Shown here piece by piece: positions 7,653 to 13,133 of a DNA stretch of 13,133 bases. Below the pieces are notes generated by a model. The model was not told where the DNA came from and did not search any database. It saw only the letters and a program-made list of their open reading frames with translations. The position numbers and the translations under genes were made by a program. Where the stretch lies: the NCBI GenBank assembly GCA_039931435.1, contig JBDTRY010000092.1, forward strand, positions 1-13,133. Direction: 5' to 3'. This stretch comes from JBDTRY01 sp039931435. GTDB taxonomy: Bacteria; Acidobacteriota; Thermoanaerobaculia; Gp7-AA8. Position 1 is the first letter of the stretch. Each line of letters begins with the position of its first letter.

Positions 7653-8426
7653 CTATTCGGGGGTGATATAGGCACCCGTGATTCCGCCGTCCACGAGAAA
7701 GGTCGTGCCGTTCACGTAGGACGACTCGTCGCTGGCCAGGAAGAGCGCGCCGTTTGCCATTTCTTCGGGCCGGGCAAACCGCCCGGCGGGAATGTGCACG
7801 AGCCGCCGGTTGCGGCGGGCGGGATCGGACAGTAACTCGGCGAGGAGCGGCGTTTCCACGGGACCGGGGCACAGCGAATTGGCGCGGATGTTCTTGCGGG
7901 CGAACTCGACCGCGATCTCCCTGGTCATGGCCAGAACTCCGCCTTTGCTGGCCGTATAGGCGATCTGCGGAACCGCAGCTCCCAACACCGCCACGAACGA
8001 AGAAGTGTTGATGATGGAACCGCCGCCGGCTCGCAACAAGGCAGGAATCGCGTATTTGCACCCGAAGAAAACACCCTTGAGATTCACGTCGATGACAAAA
8101 TCCCAGATTTCCTCGGAGGTCGTCGTGACCGACTCATCGTCCGGGTGAAAAACGCCGGCATTGTTGAAAATGATGTTCAGCTTGCCATACGTTTTCTCGG
8201 CGAAGGCCACCATGGACTGCGCGTCTTTCTCTTTCGAGACATCGGCTGCGAAGCCGGTGGCCTGGCCGCCCGCATCGGAAATCTCTCTGGCCGTGGCCTC
8301 GGCAGCGTCCTGCCTCAGATCCACAGCAACCACTTTCGCACCTTCGCGGGCGAAGAGGAGACAGGAGGCCTTGCCGATGCCACTGGCCCCTCCGGTGATG
8401 AGCGCTACTTTGTCAGAGAGTCTCAA
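7653..8426 (-). CDS. Short-chain dehydrogenase/reductase (FabG-like)
   Basis: A 257-aa classical SDR. TGGASGIG lies at residues 11-18, followed by the acidic VVAVDLR that favours NAD(H) over NADP(H). NNAG is present, then a serine in NTSSFVAV, then Y157 and K161 in YTASK. The terminal VDGGITGAY is typical. The start is taken as TTG 8426, because a strong AAAGGAGAT site lies just before it and the protein then begins MRLSDKVALITGG, the usual N-terminus for this group. The in-frame ATG at 8441 would place that ribosome site inside the gene and has none of its own. The family reduces or oxidises alcohol/ketone groups; without clear partners no substrate is proposed. It is the first gene after the repeat block. 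Confidence 0.9.
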   Translation of the reverse strand: MRLSDKVALITGGASGIGKASCLLFAREGAKVVAVDLRQDAAEATAREISDAGGQATGFAADVSKEKDAQSMVAFAEKTYGKLNIIFNNAGVFHPDDESVTTTSEEIWDFVIDVNLKGVFFGCKYAIPALLRAGGGSIINTSSFVAVLGAAVPQIAYTASKGGVLAMTREIAVEFARKNIRANSLCPGPVETPLLAELLSDPARRNRRLVHIPAGRFARPEEMANGALFLASDESSYVNGTTFLVDGGITGAYITPE

Positions 8427-8429
8427 ACC

Positions 8430-8438
8430 ATCTCCTTT
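8430..8438 (-). promoter_or_regulatory. Strong ribosome binding site deciding TTG start at 8426
   Basis: On the minus strand AAAGGAGAT precedes TTG 8426, with GGAG five bases from the TTG. It falls inside the reading frame if the upstream ATG at 8441 is chosen, which argues for the TTG. Confidence 0.6.
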
Positions 8439-8553
8439 CATTTCGTGTCAGCAACACGCGGGTGGTAGTCGTGTCATTTCCCGGACACCGGCGCCTGCGC
8501 CGTTCCCCCGCTTCTAATGAAAAGCCCGGTGTTTCTACGGGGCGTGGAGGACA

Positions 8554-8669
8554 TGTCATCCTTGAGGGAGCGTAGCGACCGAAGGATCTCGTCAACGAGC
8601 ATCGTAGTCTTCCTCGCGTTGCAACCGGGAAGGCAGGATAGATCCTTCGCTCGACGCTTCAGGATGACA
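8554..8669. repeat. Palindromic repeat copy A (116 bp, MITE-like)
   Basis: The left arm starts TGTCATCCTTGAGGGAGCG and runs to GGATCT. The right arm starts GATCCTTCGCTCGACGCTTC and ends GGATGACA. The arms form an imperfect inverted repeat of about 30-37 bases around a loop of roughly 50 bases. This TGTCATCCTGA...GGATC palindrome is a known type of dispersed intergenic repeat in several bacterial phyla. It could fold in RNA or move as a non-autonomous element. Confidence 0.8.
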
Positions 8670-8766
8670 CGCCGTGCAAGTCGTGTCATTTCCCGGACTC
8701 CAGCGCCTGCGCTGTTCCCCCCGCTTCTAATGAAAGGCCCGGCGTTTTTACAGGGCATGGAGAAGT

Positions 8767-8882
8767 TGTCATCCTTGAGGGAGCGTAGCGACCGAAGGAT
8801 CTCGTCAACGAGCATCGTGCCCTTCCTCGCCTTGCACCCGGGAAGGTAGAAGAGATCCTTCGCTCGACGCTTCAGGATGACA
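8767..8882. repeat. Palindromic repeat copy B (116 bp)
   Basis: Same length and ends as copy A. By eye about eight differences, nearly all in the loop (for example CGTAGTCTTCC versus CGTGCCCTTCC), while both arms are identical. Arm conservation with a drifting loop points to selection on, or recent copying of, the paired arms. Confidence 0.8.
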
Positions 8883-8962
8883 CGCGGGTGGAAGTCGTGT
8901 TTTTTTCCGGGACAATGGGCCCGGCGTCCGTCCTGGAACGAACGGCTGTAAGCCGCGACGAT

Positions 8963-9059
8963 GTCATCCCGAACGAGCGAAGCGAGGAGGGATCTTGCGC
9001 TCGTGTAAGGTGGCCATCCTATCTCGCGCCGGAGATCCATCGCTTCGCTTCGGGATGAC
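8963..9059. repeat. Palindromic repeat copy C, different subtype (97 bp)
   Basis: The left arm GTCATCCCGAACGAGCGAAG continues to GGGATC. The right arm runs from AGATCCATCGCTTCGCTTCG to GGGATGAC. It is related to copies A and B in the outer GTCATCC ends and the inner GATC, but is a separate subtype (CGAACGAGCGAAGCGAGG). Confidence 0.75.
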
Positions 9060-9103
9060 GCCCGCCTGGCAGTCGTTTCATTTCCACGGATAGAGAATCC
9101 TCC

Positions 9104-10480
9104 TCAGGCCTGTTCAAAGTACCTTCGACGTTCGTAGTCGGTGACGACGGAATCGAACTTTCTCTGCTCCGTGCGGAAAAAGTGAAGGTAGTGGTCGATC
9201 ACTTCCTCGCCGAACTTCTCACGCGCCCAACTGCTGTTCTCGAGCGCGGCGATTGACTCATTCAGGGAGTGGGGAACCTGAGGCAGATCGACGGCGGCGT
9301 AGACGTCTCCGTCGAAGCGCTCCGGCGGCTCGATCTCATTGACCACTCCGTCCAGGCCGGCGGCGAGCATGGCCGCGAAAGCGAGGTAGACATTGGCGTC
9401 CGCTCCCGCCGCCCGGCATTCGATTCGCAGCGAGGGACCGCTTCCCACGATCCGAAATCCCGCCGTACGGTTGTCGTAGCTCCAGGCGATACCGGTCGGT
9501 GCGAACGATCCCGGAACGTATCGCTTGTACGATGCCGGGTACGGAGCGTAGAAGGCGAACGTTTCGCGGATATGTGCCATCCATCCCCCGAGAAAATGGC
9601 GGAAGGTCGGTGAGCACCGGATCGTTCCGAGACTCTCTTCACCGGGAAAGAGGGGTTTCGCTCCGCTCGAGTCTCTCAGTGAGACATGAATATGGCAGCT
9701 CGAGCCGGCATAGCGTTCGTCCCACTTGGCCATGAAAGTCACGGCCCGGTTCTGCTGCCAGGCGATCTCCCTGGCCGCGTGTTTGTAGATCGTGTGACGG
9801 TCGGCCATCTCGATCAGTTCTGCGTAGCGCAGCCCGATTTCCTGTTGCCCGGGACCCCATTCACCTTTGGAGGATTCCACGGGAACGCCCGACTGTTCGA
9901 GGTGAGAGCGGATGGCGCCGATCAGTGACTCTTCCTTCGAGCTCTGAAGGATGTGGTAGTCCTCGATGAGTCTGCCCATCGGCTCGATACCGATGAATCC
10001 TTTCTGGGCGGCTTTCTCATACGAATCATTGAAGACGTACAGCTCGAGCTCGGAAGCTCCGAAGGCGGTAAACCCGAGGCTGGTGGCGCTCGCCACCTGC
10101 TTGCGGAGGATGCTGCGAGGTGCGAACGGAACCAGCTCGTCGGCATCGTCACGGTAAACGTCGGAGAGGACGAGCGCCGTCTTCTCGTGCCATGACAGCA
10201 CGCGCATGGTGTTGAAGTCGGGCATGGGTCGGAAGTCTCCATACCCTTTCGCCCAGCTCGTGAACGCGTAGCCGGGGACGGGATCCATATCCATGTCGCA
10301 CGCCAGAAGGTAATCGCAGGCGTGCATGCCCTGTTCGGCAATTTCCTCCAGGAAGTAGCGGGCCACGATTCGTTTGCCGACCAGCCTGCCGTACATGTCG
10401 GGGAAGGCCACGATGACGGTTTCGATGGCGCCGTCCTCGACGCGCTGCTTCAGTTCGGAAAGCTCGATCCGTCCCCTCAT
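9104..10480 (-). CDS. Glutamine-synthetase-family gamma-glutamyl-amine ligase (PuuA/GlnA3-like)
   Basis: A 458-aa protein. The ATG at 10480 overlaps the ALDH stop (TGATG); the in-frame ATG at 10516 would run 37 bases into the ALDH gene and is less likely. Retained GS elements are ELELYVF (metal ligand), EWGPGQQEIGL, H263 in CHIHVSL, NRTAGFRI, and IECRAAGADANVYLAFAA with the C-terminal arginine/glutamate site. In true GS the ammonium-site glutamate lies in a PGYE loop. Here it reads PGSF at 323-326, so that Glu is replaced by Phe, as in enzymes that join glutamate to polyamines or other amines instead of ammonia. The expected reaction is ATP + glutamate + amine to gamma-glutamyl-amide. With the ALDH gene upstream it resembles the first and third steps of the putrescine (Puu) route. 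The amine cannot be told from the sequence. Ordinary GlnA is the rejected alternative. Confidence 0.85.
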   Translation of the reverse strand: MRGRIELSELKQRVEDGAIETVIVAFPDMYGRLVGKRIVARYFLEEIAEQGMHACDYLLACDMDMDPVPGYAFTSWAKGYGDFRPMPDFNTMRVLSWHEKTALVLSDVYRDDADELVPFAPRSILRKQVASATSLGFTAFGASELELYVFNDSYEKAAQKGFIGIEPMGRLIEDYHILQSSKEESLIGAIRSHLEQSGVPVESSKGEWGPGQQEIGLRYAELIEMADRHTIYKHAAREIAWQQNRAVTFMAKWDERYAGSSCHIHVSLRDSSGAKPLFPGEESLGTIRCSPTFRHFLGGWMAHIRETFAFYAPYPASYKRYVPGSFAPTGIAWSYDNRTAGFRIVGSGPSLRIECRAAGADANVYLAFAAMLAAGLDGVVNEIEPPERFDGDVYAAVDLPQVPHSLNESIAALENSSWAREKFGEEVIDHYLHFFRTEQRKFDSVVTDYERRRYFEQA

Positions 10481-11871
10481 CACGATGTTCCCATGTCCAC
10501 GTAGACCGTTTTCCATTCCGTGTAGTGATCGAGAGCCTGCAGACCCAGCTCACGTCCCAGACCGCTCTGTTTGACTCCGCCGAAAGGAGCTTCGATATGA
10601 ACGCTGCTTCCGGAGTTGATCGACAGATTTCCCGCCTGGACGGCTCGTGCTACACGCAGGGCGCGGCCGATATCAGTCGTCCAGATTGAGCCCGAGAGTC
10701 CGTAAACGGAATCGTTGGCCAGGCGGATGGCGTCAGGCTCGTCCTGAAAAGGCATGACCGCCACGACGGGCCCGAAGATCTCTTCACGGACAATTTTCAT
10801 GTCCGGCCTCGTGTCCACGAACACTGCAGGTTCGAGGAAGTTCCCCTTCCCGAAGCGGGTGGGGCGGGTGCCCCCGGTTGCCAGCGTTGCGCCCTCTGCT
10901 GTCCCGGATTCGATGTACCGCTCGACGCGCTGCAGGTGTTGGCCGCTGATCAGTGGCCCCATCTCGGTGTCATCCGAAAGCGGATCTCCCACCTTCACCT
11001 TTTCGAAGGCCTCGATCAGCGCTTCCACGAAGCGATCGTAGAGCGACTTCTGGACGAGGATGCGGCTCCGGGCGCAGCAGTCCTGACCGGCATTGCCGAG
11101 CGAACTGGAGACGGCGGAGGCAAGGGCCCGATCGAATTGGCAGTCCTCGAAAATCAGATTCGCGGATTTTCCGCCGAGTTCGAGACTGACGCGTTTCACG
11201 TCGTCGGCCGCGGCACGCATGACGGACTTTCCGACCTCCGTGGAGCCGGTGAAGGCCACTTTGCGAACGAGCGGATGTTTGACCAGCGCTTCACCGACGA
11301 TTGCTCCCGCGCCGGTGACCACGGTGAATACTCCTTCCGGAATCCCCGCTTCGAGCGCCAGTTCAGCGAGCCGCAATGCGGTCAACGGCGTCTGTTCGGC
11401 CGGTTTGAGAACTACCGTGTTGCCCATGGCCAGAGCTGGAGAAGTTTTCCACGAGGTGATGGCGATGGGAAAGTTCCAGGGCACGATGATGCCGCATACC
11501 CCGACTGCTTCGCGAAATGTCATGAGCAGTCCGGGAGCGGCGGCGGGTATGGTCTGGCCGGTGAACTTCCCTGTGGTTCCCGCGTAGTACTCGAAACAGT
11601 CTGCAGCCAGGTCCACCTCATCGCGGGAGTCCCGGATGGGCTTTCCCACGTTGCGCGATTCGAGTGCGGCGAGCTCTTCGCGATTCTTCCGAATGAGTGA
11701 TGAAAGGCGTGTGAGCATCCGTCCGCGATCACGGGTGCTCACCCGCCGCCATTCATTGTTGAAAGCCCTGTCGGCGGCCAGCACGGCGACGTTGACGTCG
11801 TTCGAGTTGTGTTCCGCGACAGTAGCGAAGGGCTCGCCTGTCGAAGGCTCGATCAAATCGATCGCGGACAT
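10480..11871 (-). CDS. NAD(P)+-dependent aldehyde dehydrogenase
   Basis: A 463-aa protein. E231 in LELGGKSAN and C265 in NAGQDCCAR are the general base and nucleophile, 34 residues apart as in ALDH2 (E268 and C302). VPWNFP, TGSTEVGK (cofactor-binding strand/helix) and EEIFGPV are also present. The frame stays open for 426 bases upstream, but that part lies within the hydrolase gene. ATG 11871, with GAGGG six bases before it, gives a normal N-terminus (IDLIEPSTGEPFATV). The length is slightly below the usual 480-500. The TGATG overlap with the GS-like gene means coupled translation and a joint pathway. The likely substrate is an aminoaldehyde or gamma-glutamylated aldehyde (PuuC-type or betaine-aldehyde-type), which is an inference from the neighbour. 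Confidence 0.93.
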   Translation of the reverse strand: MSAIDLIEPSTGEPFATVAEHNSNDVNVAVLAADRAFNNEWRRVSTRDRGRMLTRLSSLIRKNREELAALESRNVGKPIRDSRDEVDLAADCFEYYAGTTGKFTGQTIPAAAPGLLMTFREAVGVCGIIVPWNFPIAITSWKTSPALAMGNTVVLKPAEQTPLTALRLAELALEAGIPEGVFTVVTGAGAIVGEALVKHPLVRKVAFTGSTEVGKSVMRAAADDVKRVSLELGGKSANLIFEDCQFDRALASAVSSSLGNAGQDCCARSRILVQKSLYDRFVEALIEAFEKVKVGDPLSDDTEMGPLISGQHLQRVERYIESGTAEGATLATGGTRPTRFGKGNFLEPAVFVDTRPDMKIVREEIFGPVVAVMPFQDEPDAIRLANDSVYGLSGSIWTTDIGRALRVARAVQAGNLSINSGSSVHIEAPFGGVKQSGLGRELGLQALDHYTEWKTVYVDMGTS

Positions 11872-11969
11872 TTCAAGCCCTCGTGCAAGAACCGGGCGCA
11901 GGCATCGTGGAGCGGTTCTCCCCAGCCCAGGGGATGGCTGCGCTGGCCTCACCAGGAACTCGAACGCGT

Positions 11970-13004
11970 TTACCTGCTGGCGTCCACACTGCGGATGAAA
12001 TCGATCACACCGTGAAAGTACGTCTTCTGATCGTCGTACATTGCCATGTGACTTCCGTTGGGACAGTACAGGTAGCGGGCGTGAGGGATCACGCTGGCCA
12101 TCCATTTCATGTGTGCCGGATCCATCGTGTCGTAGCGGGCGCCGATGACCAGCGTGGGAACGGTAATCTTCGCCAGGTCCGCACTGCGATCCCAGTTCTC
12201 GAGTTTGCCGCTGGCCCCCATCTCGCTCGGTCCCTGCAGAGGAACATAGATAGCTCTGTTGATATGGGCGAAGGCGCGCATGACCGGATCGGGCCACTGT
12301 TCCGGAGGCATTCGAAGGATGTGATCCCTGTAGAAATGTTCCATGAGCAGTTCTTCGTAACGGGGGTTCTCAAAATCTTTCGCGGCCTCAATAGCCTGAA
12401 TCTCAGCCAGCGCCTTCTGATCCATGGCCGGCATGAGAGCCTTCTTCGCGTACCGGTTGTAGGCCGGAATGCTGGACATCATGTTGGAAATGATCAGTCC
12501 CTTGAGATGCTGCTGATACTTCAGCGCGTACTCGATGGCCAGAACGCCGCCCCAGGAGTGCCCGAGGAGGTAGAAATTGTTCTCATCCAGACCGAGGGCC
12601 GTTCTCACCTGTTCCACTTCTTCCACGAATCGAGGTATTTCCCAGAGCTGAGGATTGTCGGGCTGATCGCTGTAGGCCGATCCGAGCTGGTCGTAGTAGT
12701 AGTACTCGATGCCAGCGCCGGGGAAGTAGCTGTCCGCGGCCTCGAAGTATTCGTGCGTGGCGCTCGGACCGCCGTGGAGTAGCAGTACTTTGATGCGCGG
12801 GTTGTTACCGACCCGTTTGGTCCAGACCTTGAACCTGCCTGCCGGAGTGCTGATGGAAATAAGCCGCACTCCGCCGCTGAGGGCGTCTTCCCGGCCGCTG
12901 GAGTCAAAATAGGACGATGTCGCCGTTGCCGACGGATGGGGTCCGGGCGCGGCACAACTGACGAGGGCGATCAGAGTGGCGGCGATAAAAAGGAATCGTC
13001 TCAT
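11970..13004 (-). CDS. Lipoprotein alpha/beta hydrolase, proline-iminopeptidase (S33) type
   Basis: A 344-aa protein starting at ATG 13004. Residues 1-17 form a lipoprotein signal peptide with lipobox LVSC (C17), so the mature protein should be lipid-anchored outside the cytoplasm. The oxyanion region HGGPSATHEY is followed by YYYYDQLGSAYS, a family signature. The triad is S150 in GHSWGG, D292 in GARYDTMD and H319 in NGSHMAMYD. The cap domain lies between about 170 and 270. The S33 family releases N-terminal proline or other residues from peptides, and includes other amidases and esterases. A ribosome site AGGGAG lies six bases before the ATG. The gene ends 98 nt before the ALDH start, so it likely heads the operon. 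A proline-specific activity is possible but not shown; hydrolysis of an amide in an amine pathway is an alternative. Confidence 0.82.
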   Translation of the reverse strand: MRRFLFIAATLIALVSCAAPGPHPSATATSSYFDSSGREDALSGGVRLISISTPAGRFKVWTKRVGNNPRIKVLLLHGGPSATHEYFEAADSYFPGAGIEYYYYDQLGSAYSDQPDNPQLWEIPRFVEEVEQVRTALGLDENNFYLLGHSWGGVLAIEYALKYQQHLKGLIISNMMSSIPAYNRYAKKALMPAMDQKALAEIQAIEAAKDFENPRYEELLMEHFYRDHILRMPPEQWPDPVMRAFAHINRAIYVPLQGPSEMGASGKLENWDRSADLAKITVPTLVIGARYDTMDPAHMKWMASVIPHARYLYCPNGSHMAMYDDQKTYFHGVIDFIRSVDASR

Positions 13005-13008
13005 CGAT

Positions 13009-13016
13009 CTCTCCCT
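13009..13016 (-). promoter_or_regulatory. Ribosome binding site of the lipoprotein hydrolase
   Basis: AGGGAGAG on the minus strand, close before ATG 13004. It supports this start over the in-frame ATG at 13076, which would put 24 non-signal residues before the lipobox peptide. Confidence 0.55.
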
Positions 13017-13035
13017 GGATTGAGTGAAGGAGAGA

Positions 13036-13065
13036 AGTCTATGCCTGGTGGCGTGTATTGGACAA
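13036..13065 (-). promoter_or_regulatory. Possible sigma-70 promoter of the hydrolase-ALDH-GS operon
   Basis: On the minus strand TTGTCC (-35 like) is followed after 18 bases by TAGACT (-10 like). Each hexamer matches consensus at four of six positions. It lies 32 bases upstream of the hydrolase ATG. This is plausible but weak. Confidence 0.3.
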
Positions 13066-13133
13066 ATTGGTACCACCTTGACTTGGTCTCGACGCCGTGA
13101 GCGTTGTTGCGCCTCCTCAGCATAGGAGCCGCT

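Larger units (their letters stand above)
8469..9090. repeat. Tandem ~212-bp intergenic repeat block
   Basis: Units begin with the same TCGTGTCATTTCCCGGAC-like start at 8469 and 8681 (212 bases apart). Degenerate starts follow at 8895 (TCGTGTTTTTTTCCGGGAC) and 9073 (TCGTTTCATTTCC). The first two units share a GC-rich lead with CGCTTCTAATGAAA, then an inner inverted repeat. The third keeps the start but holds a different palindrome. The block fills the 660-bp gap between the SDR and the GS-like gene; no protein gene is supported inside it. Reading frames run through it on both strands, but only because the units lack stops. Confidence 0.85.

Noticed and set aside
8444..8458. CGTGT-CAGCA-ACACG inverted repeat upstream of the SDR
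   Set aside because: Five-base arms only; expected by chance, no evidence of an operator.
8474..9040. Open frames of 188 aa (minus) and 110 aa at 8517-8849 (plus) within the repeat block
   Set aside because: Each encodes the same segment twice because it runs through duplicated palindromes; no ribosome site, no recognisable domain, and both strands are open. Repeat shadows, not genes.
8469..9090. CRISPR array
   Set aside because: Units are ~212 bp with long palindromes and no short regular repeats or unique spacers; no cas genes.
9104..10480. Housekeeping glutamine synthetase GlnA
   Set aside because: The ammonia-site Glu is missing and the gene is coupled to an aldehyde dehydrogenase rather than to nitrogen regulators.
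11888..11919. AGAACCG/CGGTTCT inverted repeat between hydrolase and ALDH
   Set aside because: Seven-base stem, 18-base loop, no T-run; too weak for a terminator or attenuator.
11872..12297. N-terminal extension of the ALDH frame
   Set aside because: It overlaps the hydrolase gene and has no ALDH-like sequence; ATG 11871 has a ribosome site.
13068..13075. TGGTACCA palindrome upstream of the possible operon promoter
   Set aside because: Eight bases is too short to call a regulator site.

Overview
The window comes from a GC-rich (roughly 60% by eye) bacterium that uses ATG, GTG and TTG starts, packs genes tightly, and carries dispersed palindromic GTCATCC-type repeats. The repeats, the mixed accessory metabolism and a kup potassium transporter suit a soil or sediment lineage such as Acidobacteriota or Gemmatimonadota. 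That placement is a guess; there is no rRNA or other marker gene here.

Left part (1-2455, + strand): a four-gene, translationally coupled cluster. It starts with the C-terminal half of a class II aminoacyl-tRNA-synthetase-like amino acid:[carrier protein] ligase, cut by the window edge. An NAD(P)-dependent thioester-reductase-like extended SDR follows, then a ferritin-like diiron protein, then a stand-alone 79-aa carrier protein with a DSF phosphopantetheine site. Read together, they suggest a tRNA-independent route: an amino acid is loaded on a small carrier protein, the thioester is reduced and/or oxidised, and a small amine or aldehyde-derived product is released. This is the most interesting system in the window.

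Middle (2465-5619): a minus-strand pair, a PLP-dependent amino-acid decarboxylase followed 19 nt later by a class I SAM methyltransferase, runs tail-to-tail into the carrier-protein gene and may belong to the same pathway. Divergently, on the plus strand, lie a short-chain dehydrogenase and, 2 nt downstream, a small two-helix membrane protein. The latter overlaps tail-to-tail by 4 nt with kup.

Right part (5616-13133, minus strand): in order of transcription, a lipoprotein alpha/beta hydrolase of proline-iminopeptidase type, an aldehyde dehydrogenase, and a glutamine-synthetase-family enzyme that lacks the ammonia-site glutamate of true GS (gamma-glutamyl-amine synthetase type). The ALDH stop and GS-like start overlap (TGATG). 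A ~620-bp intergenic block of tandem ~212-bp units with nested inverted repeats follows, then an SDR with a strong ribosome site that points to a TTG start, then kup. The hydrolase-ALDH-GS set looks like a partial gamma-glutamylated amine catabolic pathway (Puu-like) without an evident amine oxidase or class I amidotransferase hydrolase in view.
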